64,000 bases of DNA from Bacteroides sp. An322 (lineage in GTDB: Bacteria > Bacteroidota > Bacteroidia > Bacteroidales > Bacteroidaceae). Made by a program: the position numbers and the translations under genes. Of this stretch, positions 26,629 to 35,185 are shown piece after piece. Numbering within the stretch: the first letter of the stretch is position 1; every line of letters starts with the position of its first letter. The stretch covers positions 1-64,000 of the forward strand of contig NZ_NFIN01000009.1 of the NCBI RefSeq assembly GCF_002161765.1. The letters are read 5' to 3'. Below the pieces are notes generated by a model. The model was not told where the DNA came from. It saw only the letters and a list, made by a program, of their open reading frames with translations, and ran no database searches.

Positions 26629-27524
26629 CGGTTGACTATTATTATAATGTGGGCGGTTTTATCTTCTCTGTAAGTTTGCCGCAAGGTGTGGATGCCGGTT
26701 CTTTATTGCCTTCGTTCAAGCCTTTCTGTTGTGAGGCTGTTCAGCCGGAACAATGTTTGTTCCGTATAACGGCGCAAGAGCACCCTCAAGTGCCTTCTGT
26801 GCTTGACGGGGATTTATTGGATGAAAGTGTCAATGATTTAGGATATACCAGCTTGTTTGCTGTATCGGATGGGTATCGGGTGGAAATCCGTCATACTTCT
26901 CGTGCGGCAATTCATCATTTGCAGGCTGATTCCCGTTTCACATCTGCCGTAGCTACGGTGTTTTGGGAGGATTGCCATGCAGGCAGTGTTTTGTGTTCGA
27001 TGATTCGTATTGTTTATTCACAGGCGGTTTTGCTTCATGGAGCCATTTCCATTCATGCTTCGGTTGTCAGCCATTCTGGATATGCCTATCTTTTTATGGG
27101 CAAGAGCGGGACAGGGAAGAGCACTCATGCAGCCTTGTGGATGAAATATATACCGGATACGGAATTATTGAATGACGATAATCCGGTAGTGCGTATACAG
27201 GACGGCACAGCATGGGTGTATGGGACACCCTGGAGCGGGAAAACGCCTTGTTATAAGAACCAGGGCTTCCCGATAGGCGGAATGGTGCGCCTGAGGCAGG
27301 CGGCTGCAACGGCTTTTTTGCCTCGGCAGGATATAGAAGCGTTTGTTCTGTTATTGCCTGGTTGTTCGGCTATCCGACAAGATAAGATATTGTATGGGGC
27401 ATTGTGTTCCACTTTGGTACAGCTTGCCGAAAAAGTGCCTGTTGCACTTCTTTATTGCCGTCCCGACCAAGAAGCGGCAACCTTATGCTTTACTATGTTA
27501 GCTAATAAAAAGATTGATGATTGA
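26625..27524 (+). CDS. HPr kinase-like/PEP carboxykinase-fold protein
   Basis: 299 residues from the ATG at 26625, which overlaps the preceding stop (ATGA); earlier in-frame starts lie within the previous gene. P-loop FMGKSGTGKSTHAALW at about 178-193, followed by LLNDDNPVVRI and YGTPWSGKTPCYKN, the arrangement of HprK-related kinases rather than true HprK. Such kinases phosphorylate serine on a partner protein or peptide. With the PqqD-like and nucleotidyltransferase proteins it forms a three-gene unit. Six bases separate it from the wza-like gene. Confidence 0.82.
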   Translation: MTVDYYYNVGGFIFSVSLPQGVDAGSLLPSFKPFCCEAVQPEQCLFRITAQEHPQVPSVLDGDLLDESVNDLGYTSLFAVSDGYRVEIRHTSRAAIHHLQADSRFTSAVATVFWEDCHAGSVLCSMIRIVYSQAVLLHGAISIHASVVSHSGYAYLFMGKSGTGKSTHAALWMKYIPDTELLNDDNPVVRIQDGTAWVYGTPWSGKTPCYKNQGFPIGGMVRLRQAAATAFLPRQDIEAFVLLLPGCSAIRQDKILYGALCSTLVQLAEKVPVALLYCRPDQEAATLCFTMLANKKIDD

Positions 27525-27530
27525 TAAAAA

Positions 27531-28325
27531 ATGAAAAGACAGACTTTGTTATTAAGTTTGCTGGCAGTATTGTTGCTGGCATCGTGTGCTTCACGTAAAA
27601 ATTTTGTTTATCTGCAGGATATGCAAGTAGGAGAGGGCTATCCTTTCGATACCACGTATGAAGCTGTAGTTCATCGGGACGACCGGTTGAGCATTAATGT
27701 CACTTGCAAAAATCCCGAACTTGCCATTCCTTTCAATATGCAGGGAGGAGTGTTCCGGGTTGGGAACGACGGGGATATTGATGCTTCTGCCATTTCTTCT
27801 GGACCGCGGGAGAAAGGCTACCGGGTAGACGTAGACGGCAATATCGATTTTCCGATTTTGGGTAAATTGCATGTCGAAGGATTGAAAGTCAGTGAAGTTA
27901 CCAATCTGATACGCGAGCGGATTATTGCGGGGAATTATATCAAAGACCCGATTGTTTCATTAGAATTCTTGAACTTTAAGTATACGGTGTTGGGTGCTGT
28001 GGCAAATAATGGGACATTTACCGTGGACGGCGACCGCATTACGCTGATTGATGCCATTGCCCGGGCTGGAGACCTGAATGCCAAGGCACGGATAGACCGT
28101 GTGGCTGTTATCCGTGAGATAGGCGGAGAGCGTAAAATGTTCATGCACGATTTGCGCAGTATGGATATATTTGATTCTCCTTGTTATTATTTACAGCAGA
28201 ACGACATCGTGTATGTAGAGCCGAAATACCGGAAGAAGGACAACGAAGACCGTGGCTGGCAGATCGGAACGACTTTGCTTTCGGTCGTAACGGCTGTATG
28301 CTCGATTTTGTGGGCAATAAAATAA
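27531..28325 (+). CDS. Wza-like outer-membrane polysaccharide export lipoprotein
   Basis: 264 residues. Lipoprotein signal peptide with lipobox LLASC (Cys19), polysaccharide export domain (about 45-125, DRLSINVTCKNPELAIPF) and an SLBB-like segment (YTVLGAVANNGTFTVDGDRITLIDAIARAG, quoted in part, about 147-176), and a C-terminal hydrophobic helix. Forms the export channel with the Wzc-like protein encoded next. Length is usual for Bacteroidales, shorter than E. coli Wza. Confidence 0.9.
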   Translation: MKRQTLLLSLLAVLLLASCASRKNFVYLQDMQVGEGYPFDTTYEAVVHRDDRLSINVTCKNPELAIPFNMQGGVFRVGNDGDIDASAISSGPREKGYRVDVDGNIDFPILGKLHVEGLKVSEVTNLIRERIIAGNYIKDPIVSLEFLNFKYTVLGAVANNGTFTVDGDRITLIDAIARAGDLNAKARIDRVAVIREIGGERKMFMHDLRSMDIFDSPCYYLQQNDIVYVEPKYRKKDNEDRGWQIGTTLLSVVTAVCSILWAIK

Positions 28326-28370
28326 GAAAAGGAACACAAGTTAACTTAAACTTTAAAAATTCATAGTTGA

Positions 28371-30734
28371 ATGCAGACTACTAATTCATCATCTGTAAAG
28401 AACAGCGAGCAGGGAATCAACGTCATTGATCTGCTGATGTATTTTGCTTTCCGGTGGAAATGGTTTCTCCTTTCTGTATTGATTTGTGGAGGAATCGCAT
28501 GGCTTTTGTATGCCCGTGCCCCGTTGGTATATTTCCGGTCGGCAACTGTTATTATTAAAGACCCTTCCAATAAGACGTCTACGGCAGGATTGGACCGGTA
28601 TGATAATTTTATCAATAAAGTGAATGTCGCGAACGAGATTCTTCAATTCCGTTCCAAGAAACTCATGCGTGAAGTGGTGCGGCGGGTACATGCCGATGTC
28701 AGTTACCAGGTAAAGGACGGATTGCGTTATAATGAATTGTATTCCCGTTCGCCGGTGGCTGTGGCATTTCCCGATGTCTTGCCTGGACGCAGTTTCGCTT
28801 TTACCGTTACGCCAAAAGACAGTACAACGGTTGCCATAACCGATTGGAAGGGCATTGACGAAGAACGTGCCTATACGGTCAAACTGAATGATACGCTTAT
28901 GGTGGGAAATGAACGGATTGTGGTGACGGCGACCAATTATTATGGCGCTTCGTGGATGAATGTACCGGTCCGGGTAGAGAAAATGCCTTTAGATGCCATG
29001 GTAGGCTATTATTTAGGCAATATCGGTATCCGTCAGGAGGAGGATGAATCGTCTATTCTTACCTTGTCATTGAAAGATAGTTCGCCTGCCCGTGCCGAAG
29101 ACATGCTGAACATGCTGATTGCGGTATACAACGAAGAGGCGGTTAACGACAAGAATCAGGTGGCTATCAATACAGCTGATTTCATTAACGAACGTTTGAT
29201 TATCATCGAGAGCGAATTGGGAGGCGTAGAGTCAGACCTGGAGGCTTTCAAACGGGAAAATCAGATTGTGGATATTTCTTCCGAAGCGGGAATGTATATG
29301 AGTGAATCGCAGAAATACAGTTCCGATGCCATGGAACTGGAAACCCAGTTGCGGCTTGCCAATTACATTAAAGAGTATCTGACCGACCCGACGAAAGAAA
29401 CCGGACTTATCCCTTCGAATACAGGTATCAGCGATATGAATATCGAAAGCCAGATTAATCTGTATAATACGGCAAAACTGAAACGCGACCGCCTGATAGA
29501 CGACAGCAGCGACAGCAATCCGGTAGTGGAAGAACTGAATAATTCGCTACGTGCCATGAAGCAGAACATTATCCGTGCGGTGGATAATCTGATTGTCAGC
29601 CTGAACGTGAAACGTGACGATGCCGAGAGCAGGGAACGGCGGGCGCAGAGCCGTGTCGCTTCTATCCCTACAAAGGAACGGCAAATGCTTTCTATTGAGC
29701 GTCAGCAGAAAATCAAGGAATCACTTTATCTTTTCTTGTTAAACCGCCGGGAAGAGAATGCGCTTTCCCAGGCTATGGCAGACAATAATGCACGGGTCAT
29801 CGACAGTGCCGAGGGAAGCAATGCACCTATTTCGCCGCGCCGGAACCGCATTCTTCTGTTGGGCGTGTTGATAGGCATAGCCCTGCCGGCTGTGGCTTGC
29901 CTGATGATTTTGTTCCTTGATACGCGGGTACGTGGCAGAAAAGAATTGGAAGATGCATTAAGCGTGCCGTTCTTGGGCGAGATTCCTTTAGACAAGGAGG
30001 TGCGGAAAGACGGAAAGCAAGGTTCGGATGAGGATGCCGACAAGGGAAACAGCATCGTGTCGGAAGCTTTTCGTATTTTGCGGACCAATATGTCGTTTAT
30101 GGCGAAAAAAGACCAGCCGATGCAAGTCATTACCTTTACTTCTTTCAATGAAGGGGCAGGAAAGACTTTCATTTCGCGGAATCTTGCCATGAGTCTGGTG
30201 CGTGCCAAAAAGCGTGTGATTTTGGTCGACCTTGATATTCGTAAAGGTACGCTTAGCCGCCGTTTCGGTTCTCACCACAAGGGCGTGACCAATTACCTTG
30301 CCGATGCTTCCATTACTGTAGACGACATTATCCAGCATCACGAACATTTCGATGTGATACCGTCGGGAGCAGTGCCGCCCAATCCGGCAGAATTGTTAAT
30401 GGACAGCCGTCTGGACGACTTGATTGCCGAATTGCGCAAACGGTATGACTATGTGATAGCCGACAGTGTGCCGGTCGGCATTATTGCCGATGCCGCTATT
30501 GCCAACCGCATTACAGACCTTACGGTATTTGTGGTCCGTGCCGGACGTCTCGACCGCCGTCAGTTGCCCGATATCGAGAAACTGTATGTAGAGCATAAAT
30601 TGCGCAACATGGCTGTAGTGCTCAACGGAAGCGAACCCCACCGTCGCGGTTATGGCTACGGATACGGATACGGTTACGGATATGGCTACGGATACGGCCA
30701 TTACGGTTATGGATATGTGAAAAAAGAGAAATAA
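28371..30734 (+). CDS. Wzc-like chain-length regulator and BY-type tyrosine kinase
   Basis: 787 residues. Wzz domain with membrane helix 1 (about 24-45), long coiled periplasmic part (about 230-470), membrane helix 2 (about 498-520), then a cytoplasmic ATPase: Walker A-like SFNEGAGKTF with Lys598, Walker A' VDLDIRKG, and VIADSVPVG in the Walker B position. The C-terminal tail holds eleven tyrosines in alternating Gly-Tyr, the autophosphorylation cluster that controls polymer length. The Walker B region reads ADSVP rather than the usual IDTPP. Confidence 0.92.
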   Translation: MQTTNSSSVKNSEQGINVIDLLMYFAFRWKWFLLSVLICGGIAWLLYARAPLVYFRSATVIIKDPSNKTSTAGLDRYDNFINKVNVANEILQFRSKKLMREVVRRVHADVSYQVKDGLRYNELYSRSPVAVAFPDVLPGRSFAFTVTPKDSTTVAITDWKGIDEERAYTVKLNDTLMVGNERIVVTATNYYGASWMNVPVRVEKMPLDAMVGYYLGNIGIRQEEDESSILTLSLKDSSPARAEDMLNMLIAVYNEEAVNDKNQVAINTADFINERLIIIESELGGVESDLEAFKRENQIVDISSEAGMYMSESQKYSSDAMELETQLRLANYIKEYLTDPTKETGLIPSNTGISDMNIESQINLYNTAKLKRDRLIDDSSDSNPVVEELNNSLRAMKQNIIRAVDNLIVSLNVKRDDAESRERRAQSRVASIPTKERQMLSIERQQKIKESLYLFLLNRREENALSQAMADNNARVIDSAEGSNAPISPRRNRILLLGVLIGIALPAVACLMILFLDTRVRGRKELEDALSVPFLGEIPLDKEVRKDGKQGSDEDADKGNSIVSEAFRILRTNMSFMAKKDQPMQVITFTSFNEGAGKTFISRNLAMSLVRAKKRVILVDLDIRKGTLSRRFGSHHKGVTNYLADASITVDDIIQHHEHFDVIPSGAVPPNPAELLMDSRLDDLIAELRKRYDYVIADSVPVGIIADAAIANRITDLTVFVVRAGRLDRRQLPDIEKLYVEHKLRNMAVVLNGSEPHRRGYGYGYGYGYGYGYGYGHYGYGYVKKEK

Positions 30735-30811
30735 TGCTTCTAAATAATACCCCTATTCTTTGGGCAATTGCAATAAATTGTGTTTCTTTGTAAAAATAGA
30801 AATTCATTACA

Positions 30812-31825
30812 ATGGATAAGAACTCATACATAAGGTTTGATTGGGCGATTAAGCGCTTGTTGCGGGATAAGGCGAACTTCAGTGTCTTAGAAGGATTGCT
30901 GACTGTGCTTTTCAATGACAAAACCAAGATTGTGGAGATTTTGGAAAGTGAAGGGAATCAGCAACGAATGGATGATAAATATAATCGCGTAGATATTAAG
31001 GCTAAAAACAGTAAAGGAGAAATTATTATTGTTGAAGTACAGAATACACGTGAATTATATTATTTGGAACGTATTTTATATGGAACAGCTAAAGCAATAA
31101 CCGAACATATTTCACTTGGTGAGACTTATCAGCAAGTAAAGAAAGTTTATTCTATCAGTATCCTTTATTTCGATTTAGGAAAAGGCAATGATTATTTGTA
31201 TCACGGGCAAAATCGTTTTGTAGGCGTGCATACAAAGGACGAATTGCTGATCAGTGCTAAAGAAGAAGATGCCATTGTACAGAAATTGCCGAGCGAAGTG
31301 TTTCCAGAATACTACTTGATTCGGGTAAACGAGTTTAATCAAGTGGCGAAAACTCCGTTGGAGGAATGGGTGAAATACTTGAAAACAGGTATTATTGACC
31401 CTGATACGACAGCACCCGGTTTACCCGAAGCACGTGAAAAACTTCGTTATTATGATATGTCTCCCGAAGAACAACATGCTTACGATGAGCATATTAACGC
31501 TATTATGATACAAAATGATGTATTGAATACAGCCAAATTGGAAGGTCATGCGGAAGGCCGTGCCGAAGGCCGTGCGGAAGGCCGTGCGGAAGGCCGTGCG
31601 GAAGGCCGTGCGGAAGGCCGTGCGGAAGGCCGTGCGGAAGGCCGTGCGGAAGGCCGTGCGGAAGGCCGTGCAGAAGGGCTTGTGGAAGGGCAAGCCAAAG
31701 GCCGTGCCGAGGGCGAACGGAACAAACAGATAGAGATTGCCCGCAAGATGAAACAGGCAGGTATGGATGCCGAAACCATAGCCCGGCTGACCGGACTTGC
31801 AACTGATGAAATAGATGCATTGTAA
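30812..31825 (+). CDS. Rpn-family PD-(D/E)XK nuclease/putative transposase
   Basis: 337 residues. Starts with the family pattern [20 protein letters not shown], then [19 protein letters not shown] (about 66-84), which provides the Asp and the E-x-Q of the PD-(D/E)XK site. Family members are common, multicopy and linked to recombination. The C-terminal half carries ten consecutive AEGR units plus degenerate ones (about 245-300), a charged repeat that should form a long helix. The gene is separate from the glycan operon by 77 bases and may be a mobile passenger. Confidence 0.85.
   Translation: MDKNSYIRFDWAIKRLLRDKANFSVLEGLLTVLFNDKTKIVEILESEGNQQRMDDKYNRVDIKAKNSKGEIIIVEVQNTRELYYLERILYGTAKAITEHISLGETYQQVKKVYSISILYFDLGKGNDYLYHGQNRFVGVHTKDELLISAKEEDAIVQKLPSEVFPEYYLIRVNEFNQVAKTPLEEWVKYLKTGIIDPDTTAPGLPEAREKLRYYDMSPEEQHAYDEHINAIMIQNDVLNTAKLEGHAEGRAEGRAEGRAEGRAEGRAEGRAEGRAEGRAEGRAEGRAEGLVEGQAKGRAEGERNKQIEIARKMKQAGMDAETIARLTGLATDEIDAL
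31550..31681 (+). repeat. 12-bp tandem repeat array coding AEGR units
   Basis: Ten copies of GCGGAAGGCCGT (the second has GCC for GCG) in perfect 12-base register from 31550 to 31669, plus an eleventh degenerate unit to 31681. Copies are nearly identical at the DNA level, so the array is young or homogenised. Being a multiple of three, copy-number change alters repeat length without shifting the frame. Confidence 0.92.
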
Positions 31826-31845
31826 CAGATTATTTCCACTTTCCC

Positions 31846-31870
31846 GTAGGGGCGTATCGCATACGCCCTA
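31846..31870. repeat. GTAGGGGC palindromic intergenic repeat
   Basis: GTAGGGGCGTAT, three-base loop CGC, ATACGCCCTA. The same unit occurs as the left arm at 34915 and inverted at 34970, and a degraded version at 35381. It lies 20 bases after the Rpn stop codon and may serve as a terminator hairpin although no T run follows. Confidence 0.75.
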
Positions 31871-31918
31871 CATATCCACGATCGTATTTCATTCAATGAA
31901 TATTTATTTTAAAACCTA

Positions 31919-32026
31919 TATAGGAGGTTGTATCAAAATGAGAATTACCTATCAAAAAGTAATGTCATTCTGTTCCCTTAGATGACAAAATAAAAGCTGA
32001 ATTTTTATTTTGATAAACCTTCTTAG
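31919..32026. repeat. Imperfect inverted-repeat (MITE-like) element
   Basis: Left end AGGAGGTTGTATCAAAAT (near 31921) pairs imperfectly with right end ATTTTGATAAACCTTCTTA (near 32009-32026). The interior includes GTCAT and GATGAC half sites. About 108 bases, no coding capacity. Looks like a small non-autonomous repeat. Confidence 0.5.
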
Positions 32027-32152
32027 GATTTTGCATGCTATGAGTAATCCGCCACGAAAGACACAGAAAAACAATTGTTTTAATCTGTGTAATCTGTGGT
32101 GAAAATACCAAGGGAATCAATTGATTTTTAAACTATAAATTCAAATTTGCCA

Positions 32153-32266
32153 ATGAAACAAAATGAAGAAATCTTTCGGGAACGTCTCAGGCAGAGCCGG
32201 GGATGCCCCAATCGCGTATGTGAAACGAATAATGTATTAACTTTAAAAACGAGAGAAAAACAATGA
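32153..32266 (+). CDS. Possible short leader ORF (37 codons)
   Basis: ATG at 32153 opens a 37-codon frame rich in Arg and Glu whose TGA overlaps the ATG of the 68-residue small gene (ATGA at 32263). The overlap suggests translational coupling, as with a leader peptide, but no relative is recognised and it may be chance. Confidence 0.25.
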   Translation: MKQNEEIFRERLRQSRGCPNRVCETNNVLTLKTREKQ

Positions 32267-32469
32267 AGAAAAAAACGTATGTAGCTCCGGAAACGGAAAT
32301 GAAAACCGTGGAACTGGAACAAGGGTTTATGACTGCTTCGGTATTCGACCCAGAAAACGAGCAAGACGATGGTGTATCAATCGAAGGACATAAAGTAGGA
32401 AATACAGGTGACTATACCAATATCGGTTGGGATAACGATGGTGGTACACAAAGCACTTGGGGTAATTAA
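32263..32469 (+). CDS. Small 68-residue protein ahead of a fimbrillin-like gene
   Basis: Begins MKKKTYVAPETEMKTVELEQ, a start seen in many tiny Bacteroidales proteins, then GFMTAS and an acidic, Gly/Asn/Asp-rich C terminus with no hydrophobic core. It lacks a normal signal peptide and no enzyme motif is visible. It sits 19 bases before the lipoprotein gene at 32489, so probably the same transcript. A leader-plus-core organisation, with a break near MTAS, is possible, but a peptide-product role is speculative. Confidence 0.6.
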   Translation: MKKKTYVAPETEMKTVELEQGFMTASVFDPENEQDDGVSIEGHKVGNTGDYTNIGWDNDGGTQSTWGN

Positions 32470-32488
32470 CTTAAAAACGAGTATAATC

Positions 32489-34768
32489 ATGAAAAAAATC
32501 GTATATTCTTTATTAGCAGCCGCCATGGTAGCCATGAGCAGCTGCCAGGACGAGATGGTCGAAAATCCGGCTACTCCGGCTCAGACCGGTGCTGAGATAA
32601 CGTTCGGCTCGTCATTGACGGATTTGGAAGCACAGACCCGTACAATTTACGGGGATGAACCTGTAGACGGGGCTTATCCTGTATACTGGGTAAAAGGCGA
32701 CGAGATTTCAATCTACTGCCCGGAAGCGTCTAATGGAACATTGGTGAATTATCGGGTGACTCCTAACACCAGTGACGCGACCACTTCAAGTGCTGTGACA
32801 AAGGTTAACCCTGATGAGGCCGGTCTGCAATGGGGTGCAGCTGATGTACACCATTTCTATGGCTTTTATCCTGCAAGTGCGGTTACAGGTACAGAGGATG
32901 GTAAAATCAAGGGACATGTTCCGCCGACACAGAACGTAGATAGCTGGAACCCACAACCCAACAAAGCCGGAGGTACAAATTATTATGGCAAGACAAATAC
33001 TGACCTTGCCTATATGTGGGCTTACGGTACGGCTAACAGAAGCACAATGGGTAACGACGATGTAAGACTTACTTTCCATCCGTGGATGACTGTTGTGCAG
33101 ATAAAGCTGCCTGGACCTGAAAGTGGCGAGCTGAAGGTTTCTAACTTCAATATCCGTGCAATAGATGGTTCGCAGACAGTTCTGACAGGTGAATTTATCT
33201 GTGACATGAATCCTGTTGAAGAGGGTGGTAACGCTCCTAATTATGAGGCTGTAGTTAGTTCTACCCCTCAAGTGCGTAATACAATTGCTATTTCCGGCTG
33301 GAATGAAGAAACACAAGATTTCATTAAGTTGACACCGAAAGATACTCTGATTGTGCGTGCATATCTGTTGCCGGTCGATGAGGCTATTCAAAAATCAAGG
33401 GAGCTGCAGATACGTGTGCAGCCACAGAACGGTGCAGTCCTTACACGTACATTAGGTTATTCTAATGCAGGTACAGAATCGTCAATCAAACCGCACAAAG
33501 TCAACACCGTAATCTTGCCTCGTTTACGTTCAGTAGGTACTAACTACTGGATGTCTTCATTGGATAGGGGTATTTATCTTTCAGAGTTGTCCATACCGGG
33601 AAGTAAGTTCTCTTATCTGACATCTGAAAATGCAGGTAGCAATGCCGCATTCCAAGGCGAGCCGATAGAGCAGCAGTTCCTTGACGGAGTACGTGGCTTC
33701 ATTGTTCAGGTTGGTGCAAATGCTACGTATAATGCAACTCAAACTGGTGGTGGTTGGTTCCCGAGTTATAATTACACTTATACAGATGCAACACTGCCAA
33801 TTTTCTGTGGAGGTGGAGATGATTTGTCTGATGCGATAACCCATATTGCAAAAGCACTGGAAACAGCAGAAACGTCTTTGAACAAAGGAGGTCAAGACCG
33901 AAATCTGGAATGTGCGGTTGTGATGATTACTTACGCTGGTAATGAAGCTGTGTCGGCAGACTTCACAGGGAGTGGAAGACATAGTATTAGTGATGTCGGT
34001 GGAGCTGAACATGTTTGGATGGACGCTATCGCCAATGAGCTGAAACAGCTTGGAGAAGATGCCGCTAACAGAATTTATACAAAAGAAATCACTGCCAATA
34101 CCACGCTTGACGATGTTAAAGGCAAGATAATCCTGAAGGTTAATACAAACAGCGATGCACAAAACGGGTACATTGCGGCTGATGACGATGTGCCTGCATT
34201 GTTCTCCCGTTGGAATGGGGCAACAAATACTGTTCCTTTGCGTTGGGGGTCTCCAAACACAAGTTCAACACGTACACCGCTTAAGTGGATGTATCAGGAG
34301 GCCACACACGTTGGAACTGGCACAGAAATTACGCCTGCCAACAAGTATGCTTATGCGATAGACATATTTACCAACAGTGTAGGCATGTATGAGCAAAATG
34401 ACGCCCATGATACATGGTTCATGAATGACTGTGGCGGAACGTTCCATGGCGAAGTTTCCGGTACTAATGATTATAACAAAGATTATGGAAACGGTGATAC
34501 GAACGATGAAGCTCCTATTGCATTTGCACGGTGGTTCAATCCGCAAATCACGTCTTATCTGCAGCAGCGTGATGAAAACGCTTCACTGGGATTGGTATTC
34601 TTCAATTTTGCAGACAAGCAGAAAACAGGCCAGCAATATGGAACTGACAACTTGATTCAGACCATTATCGACAACAACTTCAAGTTCAACTTGCGTAAGA
34701 AAGGAAGTACTCCAAACACGGCTTCTTACGATGCCGCTTATTCCAAAGGCGGTAATGTGTGGGATTAA
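32489..34768 (+). CDS. Fimbrillin-like lipoprotein fused to a PI-PLC-like domain
   Basis: 759 residues from the ATG at 32489. Lipobox SSC (Cys19). Residues 30-340 look like a Bacteroidales fimbrillin-family region (AEITFGSSL, QTRTIYGDE, WVKGDEISIYCP). Residues 350-700 follow the PI-PLC X-domain pattern: YWMSSLDRGIYLSELSIPGS (about 353-372), IEQQFLDGVRGFIVQVG, and TLDDVKGKIILKVN (about 540). In active bacterial PI-PLCs the first motif is SIPGTHDS with the catalytic His; here it is SIPGSKFS. The second catalytic His region is replaced by LPIFCGGG. So a surface lipoprotein with a non-catalytic PI-PLC-like module is likely. Confidence 0.72.
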   Translation: MKKIVYSLLAAAMVAMSSCQDEMVENPATPAQTGAEITFGSSLTDLEAQTRTIYGDEPVDGAYPVYWVKGDEISIYCPEASNGTLVNYRVTPNTSDATTSSAVTKVNPDEAGLQWGAADVHHFYGFYPASAVTGTEDGKIKGHVPPTQNVDSWNPQPNKAGGTNYYGKTNTDLAYMWAYGTANRSTMGNDDVRLTFHPWMTVVQIKLPGPESGELKVSNFNIRAIDGSQTVLTGEFICDMNPVEEGGNAPNYEAVVSSTPQVRNTIAISGWNEETQDFIKLTPKDTLIVRAYLLPVDEAIQKSRELQIRVQPQNGAVLTRTLGYSNAGTESSIKPHKVNTVILPRLRSVGTNYWMSSLDRGIYLSELSIPGSKFSYLTSENAGSNAAFQGEPIEQQFLDGVRGFIVQVGANATYNATQTGGGWFPSYNYTYTDATLPIFCGGGDDLSDAITHIAKALETAETSLNKGGQDRNLECAVVMITYAGNEAVSADFTGSGRHSISDVGGAEHVWMDAIANELKQLGEDAANRIYTKEITANTTLDDVKGKIILKVNTNSDAQNGYIAADDDVPALFSRWNGATNTVPLRWGSPNTSSTRTPLKWMYQEATHVGTGTEITPANKYAYAIDIFTNSVGMYEQNDAHDTWFMNDCGGTFHGEVSGTNDYNKDYGNGDTNDEAPIAFARWFNPQITSYLQQRDENASLGLVFFNFADKQKTGQQYGTDNLIQTIIDNNFKFNLRKKGSTPNTASYDAAYSKGGNVWD

Positions 34769-34803
34769 TTAAACAAAAATCTCTTTCATATCCTAAATAC
34801 CAG

Positions 34804-34872
34804 TAGGGGCAGGGTTTGCCTGCCCTGAAAGCATTCATGCGGATGTATCCGGGCGAGCAGGTCTCGCCCCTA
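34804..34872. repeat. GTAGGGGC-bounded inverted repeat with two internal hairpins
   Basis: The outer arms GTAGGGGC and GCCCCTAC enclose two hairpins: GGGCAGG/CCTGCCC near 34807-34825 and GGGCGAG/CTCGCCC near 34851-34868. Same outer ends as the neighbouring 34915-34992 element but different inner stems. Confidence 0.7.
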
Positions 34873-34914
34873 CGGTAAAAAGGGGGAAATGAATTAAATG
34901 ATAGCCAACTGGTT

Positions 34915-34992
34915 GTAGGGGCGTATCGCATACGCCCTATGTACATTGGTTGGTGTATGTGGATGTTTTGGGCGTATGCGATACGCCCCTAC
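34915..34992. repeat. Element with perfect 23-bp terminal inverted repeats
   Basis: The left arm (34915-34937) starts GTAGGGGCGTATCGC. The right arm (34970-34992) is its exact reverse complement over 23 bases. The interior is 32 bases and non-coding. Each arm is itself a near-palindrome (GGGCGTAT/ATACGCCC). Copies of single arms occur at 31846 and, degraded, at 35381. Confidence 0.88.
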
Positions 34993-35074
34993 ATTGGCAA
35001 GTAAGATAAATTCTAAAAGATTTTCGTATTTGCCTAATGTATAGCATACTCAATTAATTGCAGAAAAATAATTT

Positions 35075-35154
35075 GTCATGCTGAACGAAGTGAAGTATCT
35101 CGGATGCGCCCACGTGGATGTACACGAGATCCTTCACTTGCGTTCAGGATGACA
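35075..35154. repeat. GTCATGCTGAACG-type inverted repeat
   Basis: GTCATGCTGAACGAAGTGAAG at 35075 (20 bases shown in part) pairs imperfectly with CTTCACTTGCGTTCAGGATG ending at 35152. A half copy is seen after the S1 gene near 45727-45757 (GAGATGCTTCACTCCGTTTA). This repeat type is widespread in Bacteroidales genomes. Confidence 0.7.
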
Positions 35155-35185
35155 ATACATAGAAGTCTGTAAACATCTGACAAAA

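Larger units (their letters stand above)
31826..32152. other. Intergenic region without a convincing gene
   Basis: About 330 bases between the Rpn gene and a short open frame. It holds the GTAGGGGC hairpin (31846-31870), an imperfect inverted-repeat element (31919-32026), and a stretch near 32053-32100 with the motif AATCTGTGTAATCTGTGG, also common between Bacteroidales genes. No gene was seen here. Confidence 0.6.

Noticed and set aside
31550-31681. CRISPR array
   Set aside because: The 12-base units are contiguous without spacers and are in frame within the Rpn-type gene.
31421-31896. Repetitive proteins on the other strand or other frames of the AEGR repeat
   Set aside because: They are frame shadows created by the 12-base repeat; only the plus-strand frame has a recognisable nuclease domain and start.
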